NCBI RefSeq assembly: GCF_963924675.1
Contig: NC_089224.1
Location: forward strand, 61,799,464-61,863,463
Length of the DNA: 64,000 nt
From: Phocoena phocoena
Taxonomy: Eukaryota; Chordata; Mammalia; Artiodactyla; Phocoenidae
Direction of reading: 5' to 3'
In this document: positions 47,340 to 59,849 of the stretch, one piece after another
Numbering within the stretch: the stretch's first letter is position 1
Layout: every line of letters starts with the position of its first letter
Translations under genes and position numbers: made by a program
The notes under the pieces: model-generated
What the model was told of the DNA's origin: nothing
Database searches by the model: none
The model's input: only the letters and a program-made list of their open reading frames with translations

Positions 47340-48150
47340 GTGGGCAGAAGAACTGAATAGACATGTCTCCAGAGAGGAAGTGCAGATGGCCAACAGGCAC
47401 ATGAAAAGATGCTCAACATTGCTAATGATCAGGGAAATGCAAATCAAAACCACAGTGAGATATCACCTCACACCTATCAGAATGACTATCATCAAAAAGA
47501 ATACAAATAACAAATGTTGGCGAGGATGTAGAGAAAAGGGAACCCTCTTACACTGTTGGTGGGAATGTAAATTGGTACAGCCACTGTGGAAAATAGTATG
47601 GAGGTTTCTCAAAAAACTAAAAATAGAACTACCATATGATCCAGCATTTTCACTCCTGGGTATATGTCGAAAAACAAACAAGAACACTAATTTAAAAGAC
47701 GCATGCATTCCAGTGTTCATAGCAGCATTATTTACAATTGCCAAGGTATGGGAGCAACCTAAGTGTCCATCAACAGATGAATGAATAAAGAAAATATGGT
47801 ATAATATATACAATGAAATACTACTTATCCATAAAAGAATAAAACTTTGCCATTTGCAGCAACATAGATGGACTTGGAGGGCATTGTGCTAAGTGAAATA
47901 AGTCAAACCGAGAAAGACAAATACTGTAGGATATCATTTATATGTGGAATCTAAAAAAATTACAACAAACTAGTGAATAAAACAAAAATGAAGCAGACTC
48001 AGAGATACAGAGAAGAAACTAGTGGTTACCAGTGGGGAGAGGGAAGGGGGTGGGGGGCGAATATAGGGGTAGGGGATAAAAAAGGTTGTTACTTTGGAAA
48101 ATTGTAAAGCGCTACAGAATTTAAAGAATCTTTCAATAAAAAATTAAAAA
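47340..48150 (+). mobile_element. 5'-truncated L1 3' end
   Basis: The element begins within ORF2 ('gaactgaatagacatgtctccagagaggaag') and runs through the ORF2 tail and 3' UTR to an A-rich end at about 48110-48150. The plus-strand frame 47380-47784 encodes [17 protein letters not shown] and LPYDP-type L1 blocks before a stop. The copy is more decayed than the one at 15.2-16.6 kb. No clear target-site duplication was found. Confidence 0.85.
47380..47784 (+). pseudogene. L1 ORF2 C-terminal remnant
   Basis: This 134-codon frame corresponds to the ORF2p C-terminal section with the Cys-rich CWRGCREKG...[13 protein letters not shown] motif. It ends in a premature stop just after PKCPSTDE, before the usual MEYY block. 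Endonuclease and reverse-transcriptase domains are missing. Confidence 0.85.
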
Positions 48151-48479
48151 TAATTGAAAAAGCCATCCAGTAAATCTACCACATTTTAGTACCCCGATAG
48201 AAGAGTGTACTCATAAAGTAGGCATCTCTTAAACCACTCCAAGCCACCTGTACATAGAAATGCAGAGGTGTAAACAGTCTTCATTTGTATGTAACTACGT
48301 TAAAAATATAGCAGGAAATGAGAAGCAAATTAAATCAACTGATGAAATTTCTACCAACTAAATGAAATAAAATAAAATACTCTCAAATAAACTTTTGAGG
48401 ATTTGAAAAAACAAACATTTGAAGCAGAAATTTAAAAACCAATAATAGACCAATAGTAGAATAATAACCAATGAAGACT

Positions 48480-50303
48480 AATTTTAAAAATTCCCTAAGG
48501 TATCTGAGACTCAGATGAAAACCTAATAAGAGCATTAAGGAAAGTCAGGAAAATACCAAGAGAATGAAAAATGATATTGAAAAAGAAATAGAAAGGTAAG
48601 AGAGAAAGAAAGTATTTGAAATGCAATGTAGGCAAAGATGATCCAATTAGGTATAACTGGATTCCCTGAAAAAAGATACACAAAACAATGGAACAGAATT
48701 AATATTTAAAACTGTAATTAAAAAATCCTTATTTCTTGCAAGTAAAAGGTCAGAATCTACATATTAAAAAGGCTTACTAGATATCAGGGAATATTGGCCC
48801 ATAACAACTAACTCTGAGACCTATCTCAGTAAAATAGATTATATAAAGCTTTTTAAAAAAGTCCTTAGAGTTACATGGCAAAAAGGTAAAATATCTTTCA
48901 AAGGTATTTGGGTGGCTTTAGACATTCAAAAACAACAGAATATTTGTTTTTAAAAAACAAAATACAGAGTACATCAGCAGTAGAACAGCATTGTCATGTT
49001 TTTTACATCGGCAAGAACTCAGGAATTTGTAACCAGGACCCTTCTTGTGAATCTATCAGACTCCCACTAACACATGAGGAGATGAGCTTCAGAAGGGCTG
49101 GTGATGAGAATTTAATGTATTTCATTGTACATCTAACACTAAAAACGGGGATGAGGATAGAGAAATCTGTTATATTTGTTACATGTTAAAGTAGTGATTA
49201 GAAGAAAATTTATCGTCTTTAAACACTTTTATCAATGAAAATGAACAAATTAAATTCCAAACTCAAAAAGCTAGAAAATGTATACAAAAACAAAAGACAA
49301 AGGAGGAAAATAATAAATAAAATTAGATGTAATCAATAAGTCAAAACCATGGTTTTTGAAAAAATTAGCAAAATATACAAACTACTAACTAACCTAATGA
49401 GAAGTATAAATATTCAAAACAAGAATTGGCAAGGAAGAAATAACACTTAAAACAGAAGAATTTAAAAAAATCATTAGAGACAATTTTGCCAACATCTGTG
49501 CAAATAAATTTGAAAACCTGTATGGAATAGACAGTGTCCTAAAGAAATTGACTTTGTTAGAAACAGAAGGTAAAACAGACTAATTTCCGTCAAAGAAACA
49601 GAGAAGGTTATAAGGGAGCTACTTCATAAGGAAGTACCAGATCCTGATGGTTTCACAGTGGAATTCTTCCAAACCGTCAAAGACCAGATAAACCCACTGC
49701 TCTATAATTTATTCGAGAGTATTGAAATTCTTTTTTAATAAGTAAGCTAATGAAATTATAATTAGAAAATTAGTACCAGTATAATTTATGAATATTGGTG
49801 CAGAGTTACTTAATAAAACATTAGCAAATAGAATCCAACACCACAATAAAAAACTGATAAACCATGATTAAGTGGCATTTATTCCAGGAGTGCAAGGTTG
49901 TTTCACAATTAGGAAATCCAGTAAAATAATACACCACATTAACAGATCTAAGGAGAAAAAAATCATATAGACATCTCCAGAGATGCTAAAAAATCTTTGG
50001 ACAAAATCCAACTTAATAAAAGATATGTAACTCATTCTTAAGGCCAGCATCTTAATGGGAAAATGCTAGAGGCACTTCCACTAATACTAAGAACAAGAAA
50101 AATACTCATACTATCTGTACTACTGTTCAACCTTGTCCTAGAAGTAATAGCCAAGACAATTAGAGGGATAAGAGTTGGAAAAGAAGTAAAATTGTTTCTA
50201 TTTGCAGATAATATGATCGTGTACCTGGAAAACCCTAGGAAAACAATGGTAAAACTTTCTCACATAATAGAAAGAATTCAGTAAAGCAGCAGAATATAAA
50301 TTT
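48480..50303 (+). mobile_element. Old, decayed L1 (possible ORF1 part and ORF2)
   Basis: From about 49180 the plus strand reads as broken L1 ORF2. It includes 'ccagatcctgatggtttcacagtggaattcttcc' and the section around the reverse-transcriptase active site (about 50190-50240). There the peptide reads [13 protein letters not shown], where active L1 copies have a YADD box. The part 48480-49180 resembles an ORF1-type region but is less certain. The element is interrupted at its 3' side by the SINE at 50321. Confidence 0.7.
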
Positions 50304-50320
50304 AAAATAAGGAAATTGAA

Positions 50321-50639
50321 GGGCTTCCCTGGTGGCGCAGTGGTTGAGAGTCTGTCTGCTAATGCAGGGGACACGAGTTCGAGCCCTGGTCTGGGAGGAT
50401 CCCACATGCCGTGGAGCGGCTGGGCCCGTGAGCCACAACTACTGAGCCTGCGCGTCTGGAGCCTGTGCTCCGCAACGAGAGAGGCCGCGATAGTGAGAGA
50501 CCCGTGCACCGTGATGAAGAGTGGCCCTCGGTCGCTGCAACTAGAGAAGGCCCTCGCACAGAAACGAAAACCCAACACAGCCAAAAATTGATTAATTAAT
50601 AAACTCCTACCCCCAACATCTAAAAAAATGAAATAAAAT
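50321..50639 (+). mobile_element. CHR-type SINE with target-site duplication
   Basis: The element starts GGGCTTCCCTGGTGGCGCAG, has a B-box-like GAGTTCGAGCCC at about 50376, and ends in an A/T-rich tail (about 50586-50639). A perfect 17-base direct repeat, AAAATAAGGAAATTGAA, lies at 50304-50320 and 50640-50656. It inserted into the old L1. Confidence 0.96.
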
Positions 50640-50808
50640 AAAATAAGGAAATTGAAATTGCTTGTCTTCAGATAGAGAAACTGTATTTCAGATGAAAAGC
50701 ACAACCACACTATAGCTCTCTGAGAGAAACAAATGTAGAAGACAATAATTCTATGATGTTTGAACATCGTAAGCTTAAAAAGTGCTTAATCTACTGTAAC
50801 TCTTGACC

Positions 50809-51035
50809 AGGGGACTAGAGATTGGAGTCATGTGGCCACAAGTCAGGGAACAGGAGAGGCTGAACGAGGTAAAGAATGGATTCTTCTGTAGACCCTCCAG
50901 AGGCCACACAGCCCTGGTGACACCTGGAGGCTGTATGTGTATTGTTTCAAGCCACTGTGGGAGGCTATATGTGTATTGTTTCAAGCCATCGGGTTTGTGG
51001 TAATTTGTTACAGCAGCCATAGGAAACTAACATGT
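50809..51035 (+). mobile_element. MLT1-type LTR 3' part
   Basis: The end 'gggtttgtggtaatttgttacagcagccataggaaactaac' is the conserved 3' end of MaLR/MLT1 LTRs. An internal 34-base-period duplication lies at 50926-50988. Confidence 0.7.
50926..50988 (+). repeat. Direct duplication of a 29-base segment within the LTR
   Basis: Copies at 50926-50954 and 50960-50988 start GGAGGCTGTATGTGTATTG and GGAGGCTATATGTGTATTG and differ at one position. Period 34. Confidence 0.95.
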
Positions 51036-51309
51036 AAAACATTGAGTTACATTCATGTTTGGAAATAATGTAGGTGTGGTTGTTTAAAACAGAAAATCAG
51101 TATCTGGATAATTCACTCTTTGAATTTACAACCATTTTTCTCTGAGTAGACATAACCAGTGCCTTCTAGTGGGAGTTTGTGGTACATTATCTCAGTATAA
51201 TTATGGGCAGTCAAATTATTCATCTGAGACTGAGTAAAAAGTGTAGCTCAATATTCCTCTGGACCTTGGAGTTAAATATAGATGACCTAATGACCATGGC
51301 TAACTACAA

Positions 51310-51595
51310 AAAATTCTTTTTGAATTATGGTTTTCTCTGAGTATACGCCCACTAGTGGGATTGCTGGGTCATACGGTACTTCTTAGTTTTTCAAGGAACC
51401 TCCATACTGTTCTCCACAGTGGCTGTACCAATTTACATTCACACCAGCAGGGTAGGAGGGCTCTCTTTACTCCACACCCTCTCCAGCATTTGTTATTTGT
51501 AGACTTTTTAATGATGGCTATTCTGACCGGTGTGAGTTTTACAAATCACTGTAGCTTTGATTTGCTTTCCTCTAATAATTAGCGATGTTGTAAGC
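51310..51595 (-). mobile_element. L1 ORF2 fragment
   Basis: Antisense L1 wording is visible: 'gagtatacgcccactagtgggattgctgggtcatac', 'ccatactgttctccacagtggctgtacc', 'ctccagcatttgttatttgtagactttttaatgatgg'. It is truncated on both sides. Confidence 0.85.
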
Positions 51596-51599
51596 TCTT

Positions 51600-52530
51600 C
51601 GAAAGGAAGTGCAGGTGTTCTGAGTATTTGGATGTTGTGTTCACGGGAACACACAAACTCAGGATTGGTGGCATGAAAGCTTTTGACTGAGAATGAAATA
51701 GGGGCTGGAATGATATCAAGGTGGGAGTGTGTCATAGAATTCCTGACCTAGTGGAGATCATGGGTGGATGCTGCATGCCTGGCAATGATCACCAATTAGG
51801 TGTAGGAGTGGTGAGAGGTTTCTGTTATCTGTGTATCCACTGGTGGGGAACTTGAATTATCAGTACAAATCTTACAATGAGTAAATGTTTGATTTCTTTG
51901 GTTGACAGTTTCTTTTTTTTTAGAAAGCAAAATAATTGATCCATTCTACACATCAGAGAAGCATTATTTAGAGATGTGAAAGTGATGAGAATCTTGAATA
52001 AAAATGGCTCTATTGTAGCAGGAAGACTCCAGGGCATTTGGAGACATGTACTCTAGGTTTCAGGAAGTGTACATAACTGTGGTCCAAGATTCAAAATTTG
52101 AAGATGGTCATCATGATTTGGATGTTATCAAAACTGACATTCTCATAGAATAATTGTGCATAATTCCAGTGAAGAACAAAGGGATGACATCTTTAAAAGA
52201 CTGTATGACTGCATGAGGAACTCTAGAACAGGTTTTTATTGACCGTGAATAAAAAGCGTAAAGCAAAGGTATGTAAATAACCAGGGATAAATAATTGCAT
52301 GATACAGAACTGTAAGAAATTAATCAGAAAATCTACAGTACAGCATGGCTTGAGACTTGTAAAGTAAAATTCAAAGGATTTTTACTTTTTTTTTTTTTTT
52401 TGCTTATGTGGACCACCATCTTGGGTGAATATGCAATGTTAATTGGAAACAGCAGACTCTGTTTTGCTTCTCTATTCTCTAATAAAGGGGAATAGAATTC
52501 CAGTTTAGGTGAAAGGATGGAAAAAGTTAA
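51600..52530. other. Unassigned sequence
   Basis: No gene or repeat family was recognised. There is a T run at about 52387-52401. Confidence 0.4.
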
Positions 52531-52538
52531 ACTCTTCA

Positions 52539-53035
52539 TAGATTCTTAACTTGGGATCCATAGACTGCCAAGCAGACTGTGGGTAGAATTCAGAGGGTCC
52601 CTGAACTTGAATGGGCGAAAAGATACATTTTTATTTTATTTTCACTGACCTCTCACTTAAATATAATATTTCTTTCAATTTTGAATGTAGGTAACAAGCC
52701 ACAGTAATGTTAGCATTAAACTTTATCACTAATAAAATCACAGATGTTTTCGTGTGATATTACAGTAGTTGCAGCAGCCTCAAAACATATGCATGTCACT
52801 GCTTTAAAATTACAGTAGTTTTAAGAACCACAGTTAAATCATGTTATTTAATTTCTTAATAAGGAAAGCATTTCTTAATATAGTATCATATTCTGAAAAC
52901 TCTATTTCAATATTAGTTTTCTTAATAATTTTATGTATTTTATTTTATGCATTTAAAAATGTTGTTCTGAGAAGGGACCCATAGGCTTCATCAGATTGCT
53001 ACAGGGGTCTATAGCATAAACATTTTAGGAACCCC
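52539..53035. mobile_element. Non-autonomous hAT-type DNA transposon
   Basis: The ends face each other as diverged inverted repeats. The left end is 'ttcttaacttgggatccatagac'. The right end, read on the minus strand, starts CAGGGGTTCCTAAAATG. The C-A-G-G-G-G-T-T start is typical of hAT elements. The AT-rich interior has no open frame, so it is a non-autonomous, ancient copy. Confidence 0.65.
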
Positions 53036-53579
53036 TGAACTGGCTTCTCTAAATGAGTGTCTCCTAGCTTGAATATCCTGGTTACGTGGACAATGGGAAG
53101 AATTATGAACTGAACTTGGTTATCTCTAGGAAAAGTGGAGAGTCACAGAGGTATCAAATGATTGTAACTGGGTAAATGTCATAATTTAACTTAGTCAATT
53201 TGGTCTTAATATTTAGCAAACGAGTAAAGATTTTACTAGTATGTCTTATAAGGCTGTACATAGTGCTACTGTGATCTATTTGGATCAAAGTCCTCCAACA
53301 GCCTTTGTGGTCAGTAACACAACTTTACACCGTAGGTCCATATTTCACCTTGAGGTCAGTTAAAAATTTACTAGAGCGTGCTGTGCCCACCTTCAGCAAC
53401 CACCCCTAGTGAGGCCTCTCTGGTCATTCAACCTCTTCCTTAAGGACCATGGTACCTGTTCACAGTTGTCCCCTCCAGTCTGCATCTTCTCATGAGCCTT
53501 GGTAGTTTTATGGCCTTTGGGTAACCTCCGTGACCTCAAGCTTTCATTTCAGTTTGGCCATGCACTACCTTGGCCACAC

Positions 53580-53906
<327 letters not shown>

Positions 53907-54038
53907 CTATCAGAAATGCTCCATTTCTGAAATCTCAAACTTCTTAGAGAAGACAGAATATCTTACTGTCTAATCTCGACAGCTTGGCTTTTTCTTTAAA
54001 CAAATGTTAAAATTTATAATTGAATTAATAACCACCAT

Positions 54039-54240
54039 TTAAAAATGGAGAGATTTAGTATGAAAGTCTGGATTTTTCAGCTTCTCTTTAAGAATTGGAA
54101 GATTTACGATGTTGGCCTTGAGCTTCTGTGTGGGTGGAGTAGCGTAAGGGCTGTCACTTTTAGATGGAAAAGTGATCTCCAGGTCGCCTCGGTCCCTGTT
54201 GTCTCTGTTGTTTCCCATCATCCCTATTGTTTCTTTGATC
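54039..54240 (-). other. Unidentified minus-strand open frame
   Basis: A frame of about 70 codons reaches from near 54240 to a stop at about 54040. It contains a hydrophilic Asn/Arg/Asp-rich start and a Ser/Pro/Thr-rich middle. No splice sites, poly(A) tail or family motif support it. It lies 140 bases beyond the RNF113A retrocopy on the same strand but does not match any RNF113A segment I know. Confidence 0.25.
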
Positions 54241-54378
54241 TTGAGGCCAAATGTCAGCTATTATTTATCATTGCATTTGTTCTTCTCTCTTCCATTTCTC
54301 TTTGAGCACTTACCTGCATTTTTGGTGATTAGGTATTTGACTCTACAATGTTTGCAGTTTCTAGTTTTCATTATAGTT

Positions 54379-54650
54379 CTTTTTTTAAAAAAATAAATCC
54401 TGTATGTATGTTTGTTTATTTTTTGGCCAGGTCAAGTCCTAGTTGCAGCATGCGGGCTTCTCTCTAGTTGTGGCGCATGGGCCTCAGAACTTGGGGGCTC
54501 TGTAGTTGTGGCACGTGGGCTCAGTAGTTGCGGCGTGCACGCTTAATTGCCCTGAGGCACGTGGGATCTTGGTTCCCCGACCAGGGAGTGAACCTGCGTC
54601 CCCTGCACTGGAAGGTGGATTCTCAACCACTGGTCCACCTAGGAAGTCCC
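54379..54650 (-). mobile_element. CHR-related SINE with target-site duplication
   Basis: On the minus strand this starts GGGACTTCCTAGGTGGACCA and shows the 'gttcactccctggtcggggaaccaagatcccacgtgc' body. An 11-base direct repeat TCATTATAGTT flanks it at 54368-54378 and 54651-54661. It is more diverged than the copies at 26.2 and 50.3 kb. Confidence 0.92.
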
Positions 54651-54799
54651 TCATTATAGTTTTTTATCTGTTCAAGAACCTAGACCCTTTACTCCATTTT
54701 CTTCCCATTTTATTGATATAAACACACTGCTTGCTTTGCTTCTTTTTTTGTCTTGTGGGGATCTAAAGTTTCATTACTTTGAAAACTTTTTTTAAATCA

Positions 54800-55780
54800 C
54801 TGCTCTAAAAGCCATTTAAGGTTATTAGCATAAAAATAGAAATTGGAAACAAAATTTTTAAAACACAGGGCCTTCTTGGAAATTTAAAAACAAACAAAGC
54901 AAATAAACAATTAAACACCTCTTGACCTATCATAGTCCGTAGGATATAGCTAAAACAGTTGTCAGAGGGAATTTATGGCATTAAATTATCATATCAATAA
55001 AAATGAAAAGAAATAAATACCCAACCCAAAAGTTATAAAAATAACATTCAAACAAACAAAAACAGAAGAAATTAAAATTAAAAGCAGTAATTGAGTTAGA
55101 AAGTTGAAAACGTGAAAAAACTTTCAAAATCTTGTTCTTCAAGAACAATCAATGAAAGAGAGAAACCATTAGCTAACCTAATCTAGGAAAAAGGAGAAGG
55201 CACAAATACACAAAACTAGAATTGACAAGGAGAAATAGATATTAAAAGAGAGGAAATTATAAAACTCATGAGACTACTTTGTACTAAATTTAAAAAACTG
55301 AGAAAGTAAATACCACAAATAATTTTAAAAATGCAGCTTACAAAATTGACCCTTTTAGAAGTCGAAGCTCTGAACAGAACAATTATAGTCGAAGCTCTGA
55401 ACAGAACAATTATCATAGAAGAAAATAGAGGAAATATTTAAAGGGCTACCCCATTAAAGCACCAGGTCCAAATGGTGTCACAGGGGAAGTCTACCAAACT
55501 TTTTAAAGGTCAGTAGCATAAAGAATACTTAAAATATTCCGAAGTAGAGTAAAGGACATCTTTCAGATTTGTTTTAAGAGACATATTTATCATTGATGCA
55601 CAAACTGATAAAGACTACATAAAAATTTACTGGTTATAAAAATTTATAACCAATCTCAGTTATGACTGTTGATGAAAAGAGTCTTCAATAAAAGTAAACA
55701 GACTCCAACAGAATATTTTAAAAATATTCAATAAAATTTCATTGTAAGAATATTAGAAAATTCATTAATTTGTTATTTTA
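54800..55780 (+). mobile_element. Old, decayed L1 ORF2 fragment
   Basis: The plus strand reads as broken ORF2: 'cagttgtcagagggaatttatggcattaaat', 'tagctaacctaatctaggaaaaagg', 'attaaagcaccaggtccaaatggtgtcacagg'. Frames are destroyed. A 27-base tandem duplication lies at 55361-55414. Confidence 0.7.
55361..55414 (+). repeat. Tandem duplication of a 27-base unit in old L1
   Basis: Units 55361-55387 and 55388-55414 start GTCGAAGCTCTGAACAGAAC and differ only at the last base. Confidence 0.95.
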
Positions 55781-55784
55781 ATAG

Positions 55785-56145
55785 AGCTAGAAAGGAAAAC
55801 AGTTGTATGATTTCCAGAGACGTAATAGACATTTAACTCCTCTAGATGCTCCCGCTCTACTCTCATACCTTGTCAGACTCTGCACCCTGTGACATCAGGT
55901 GCTCTCAGGTTTCCCGCTTTGCATTCAGTCTTTCTCATAAGCACTGTGGAGGCCCATAGAAAAGAGTTGGTGAGTGGGTAAGGGCTCCACTTGTGTCTGG
56001 GGCTTCCAGGGATTCTAAACTGTTGTGCTAGTCTACTTCAGTCTTTAAAAATGTACTAATCTTTCACTTAATGTTTTTAAGTTTGCCAATTTGCATCTCC
56101 CATCTCTCCTCAGGGGGTTTTGAATTCAGTTTGCCTTGTAACCTC
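55785..56145. other. Unassigned sequence
   Basis: No gene or repeat family was recognised. Confidence 0.4.
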
Positions 56146-56151
56146 AAGGTT

Positions 56152-56618
56152 AGTCTCGGTTCTTCAGAGAAATGGTACCAGTAGGATATGGAAATATTTA
56201 TATATATCTTATGTATATACATATATATATATGAATGAAGAATTGATTGTAAGGAATTGGCTCATGCAGTTATGGAGGCTACGATATGCTGTCTGCTAGC
56301 TGGAGACCAGGAAAGCCAGTGGTGTAATTCAGCCCAAGTCTGAAGGCCTGAAAACCAGGAGTGCTGAGGACAGGAGAGCATCAGTGTACCAGCTCAAGTA
56401 GTCAGGCAGGAAGGGTTGAATTCTTGCTTCCTCTGCCTTTTTGTTTTATTCATGGCTTCAGTGGATTGGATGATGCCCACCCACATTGGGGAGGACAAAG
56501 TGCTTTACTGATTTTACCAATTCAAATGATGATTTCATCCAGACATACCCAGAAATAAAGTTTAGCCAAATATCTGGGCACCCCATGATCCAGTCAACTT
56601 GACACATAAATATAAAAC
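56152..56618 (-). mobile_element. ERVL-like LTR repeat, copy B
   Basis: On the minus strand the order (TTATGTGTCAAGTTGACTGG, GTGCCCAGATATTTGGC, GTGGGTGGGCATCATCCAATC) matches 40063-40640. A TA-rich simple repeat (about 56195-56232) lies near its far end. Confidence 0.65.
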
Positions 56619-56619
56619 T

Positions 56620-58220
56620 AGGGTTAGAGTGATGGTCTTTTGTGGCTTTTTATATCCTAAACTCAGGAATTGTGGCTTTTTCATCAGTATATCCTCATAA
56701 CTGAACACAGAACTCTATTAACCTCATTATTGGCATAAACTAGACATGTTAAGTTACTTTAGTTGGAAAATTTTCTATTTTTTTTCCTTCTATGTATAAA
56801 GAATCTTAGTATTTACTCTTGGTTACACCCTAGTGGTAGCATTTTAAAAACAACTGACAGTATTTATTAGTAAATTATCTGACAGCATTTCAGGAATGAA
56901 AAATAAGCTGTAACTAATAAGCCAGTGTACAGAAGAACAGAAACAAATCCTTTTGGAGACAAATAAGTATTGCTATATTAAAGAAAGATGAAGAAATAAT
57001 CACCAAGATTTTTCTTAAACAGAATACATTTCTGAGAAAAGTTACCAACCTCAGATTTTTCACCCCAGAGACTTTCTGAAGACTACCAGGGCTTTCTTTT
57101 GTGTTGTCGGAGTTCCTCCTCTAATGAATGTTGTATTTAGGGGGAAGAATAGAAAAACAAACCAAATAGATGCAAAATTAAGTGCCTAGCCAGGAGAATG
57201 AAAAGTCCAGTCCTCTAACACAGTACACAGCCAGCCAGACCGTTGAAATTAATTGGGCATTTCCTTCACTTCTCATCTTTCCTAGCCTCTGTTCTGTAAT
57301 TTGTTTCTCTTGGTTTCTGGGTTTTGTCATTTATTATTGTATTATTTTTGAAAAACTTTGATTCTGATTTTGGTTCCTGGCAGCCACTGTTCTCATGGGT
57401 CACTTTGGCCTCAGCATCACTACTTACCTCAGCTCCTGTTTCTCTGAGTGGGTCTGACAGTCAAGCCCTTGCACAGGTCAACACCTCTGGTATGATTGAG
57501 CCCTATCCCATGGCCAGTGTTTCAAGTTAGATTATGTCTTCTATGTTTCTATGTATATTTCGCATCTGATATTTATCTCTTTCAAGTGTTTTCTAATGTC
57601 TACCCAATAATATCTTTTTCTGGGTTAGTTTACCTTAATCCAGATCAATCTCCATCTCACACCTCCTCATCTACTCAACCTGGTTTGTGTGTTAATGTAT
57701 CTAAATTATGTGTGTTTATTTTCATGTTTTCCTTGTATTCATGGAATGTCTCTGGTGAGCCATTAATAGATTATCTGTGGCATCTCTCTTTGTCCATTCT
57801 GTTTTCTCAGTAGATTGTAGATTCAGCATAGGCAAGATGGAAACTTAGCCCATCTCTAAACTTTAGAACAAAACTTAATTTCATGCTTCTTGGGAGGATG
57901 CAGGAATGCCTTTTATGAGTCTGGTGCCTTCATTGTGAGCTGTGATTAACAAATGCCCTTCAGTGGTTGTTTGGAAATGCGTGAGCCTAGATGTGCTAGG
58001 GATGTTATACAAAAACTGCTCTTAGAGCTTTTGGAAGATAATGCAGATAGCAAGCATCCATATTAACTATTCTTATTCTTATCTTTTGGCACCATTTTTT
58101 GGGGGGATTAGAAAAGCATTTCCATAATTAACCACTGAGGACTCCTTGATCATCCACATCTATCACAGACAGTATAGGTGACCCATTCTTTTTTTTTTTA
58201 ACTGGAACAAATTAATTGTG
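56620..58220. other. Unassigned sequence
   Basis: Short ORFs of 60-105 codons lie in a T-rich strand and have no features. No repeat family was recognised. Confidence 0.4.
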
Positions 58221-58224
58221 TCAG

Positions 58225-58510
58225 CTGACTTTCAAAAATGCTGCCTCAATCCTTCACTCTCGAATCTGTTGGTTTAGGCAGACTGTCTTCTGAGTGGCTA
58301 ATATCTAATCAAACATATTTACTTCTCACGTGTCCTCACATGGTAAAAGAGGGAGACAGAGCTCTCTGGGGTCTCTTTTCTAAGGGTACTAATCCCATCC
58401 TAAGCACCTCCCAAAGGCTCCACCTCCTAATATCATTATATTAGGGGTTAGGATATCAACATATGAATTTTGCTGTGGGAAACAAACATTCACGAATGGC
58501 AGGTATTACA
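58225..58510 (-). mobile_element. MLT/MST-type LTR relic
   Basis: Antisense MaLR-style text is visible: 'cttctcacgtgtcctcacatggtaaaagagg', 'ccatcctaagcacctcccaaaggctccacctcctaatatcatt', then 'ttagg-atatcaacatatgaattt'. Confidence 0.7.
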
Positions 58511-58519
58511 TTTTCTAAC

Positions 58520-59845
58520 AGTCAGCTCTTGGGTTATATGAAATCTTTGGCTCTATATAACACACTAAACTTCACATATCTTCAAAGAAAAATCGCCTTA
58601 CAAATTAGCTTTGGTCAGCAAGTACTAGGTCCTTTTTCGTTGCATAATCTGATTTTTTAAATCTTGGTGTTTTGTTTCTCTCAATCCCATAATACCAGTT
58701 GATACTTTAAAAAGTTTGCTGTGTGAATTAAGAACAGTGTTCTTTAGCAAAGGCAATTATTTGATTACCTCCCTGTGCTAGCTGCAGCCTGGCATTTAAT
58801 CTGGCTGCGGCCCACAGACCGCAATTTGAACAATCAGGGTAGCTTTCTGTAATTGCAATAAATCATATCATTAACCATGACAGACTTTTCCGAACTCCCA
58901 CAGATTTTTTTTTTTTCAGTAACAGTTAACTCCTGAACCCCTCATGAAAGCCAGATTTCACTGTAGTCAAATGAATTTCATAGTCAACTTGCAGAATATA
59001 AAGACAGAGCCTGTGTTGGAAAAACACTGTTGTCCTGAGAGCGGAGCCTGAGGAGGTCGCTCTAACTTTAGGAGATGGAAGGCTCAGATTAATGTGCCAC
59101 ACACAGAGGCCATCTGAAGGGATAATTTGTGAAAGGATGATCTGCTGCAAGGCTGTTTAATTTTCTAACAGGGAAACAGATGGAGATCAAGATGTGAGGC
59201 ATACTTATATTGTTACATTTTGGTCATTTATATAAAATACACCTGCCACTGTATTGAGGCTTCCTGGGATGAAAAATATGAAAAGAGAAAATATTTTAAA
59301 AGGAACATTTATTGCTACCTTATGTAAGCTCATTTTACAATATGTCCCTTTTAAATAGGAATTTGAAAAGTGGGCTAGGTTCAAGGTTCTGCGATCTTAA
59401 AAACTTTACCTTCACATACGCCCTGTCCAGTGCCTGCTATGTAGCCATGCTTAATCGTTTGTGATGTCACATGATATACTCTCTTCTTTGTTACCCAGTT
59501 GGTTTTCAAACTGTTGGCTCTTGTCATGGTAGATGAGAAGTTTAGACCATTTTCACTCTAACCTTACTGATTTTGTTAAGCACATATCTTTTCCCATTAT
59601 TGATGTTTTGACCACTTATTTCTTGTTCCGTATCCCTAAGTCTCCTTTGCTTTGTCTATAAGTGCAATAAAATAGTGTAGCGTTATGATTATCTAAGTAG
59701 TATTCATACTTAGTACCAAGTACTGGTTAGGACTTACATAGAGAAAGCAATATAATTTCATATCTCTACACCCTTGCTAACCAAGGAATAATATCCCAAT
59801 GGCAAAGACATTGCTTTCTTTAATTTCTTTTGGGATTTCTTTCTA
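58520..59845. other. Unassigned sequence
   Basis: There are no convincing genes. Sequence around 58780-58830 is less AT-rich and may be a conserved non-coding piece, but I cannot show this. Confidence 0.35.
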
Positions 59846-59849
59846 CTTC

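Noticed and set aside
50330..50400. Pol III A- and B-box motifs suggesting a tRNA gene
   Set aside because: They belong to the tRNA-derived head of a CHR SINE. No complete cloverleaf with intact anticodon arm is present.
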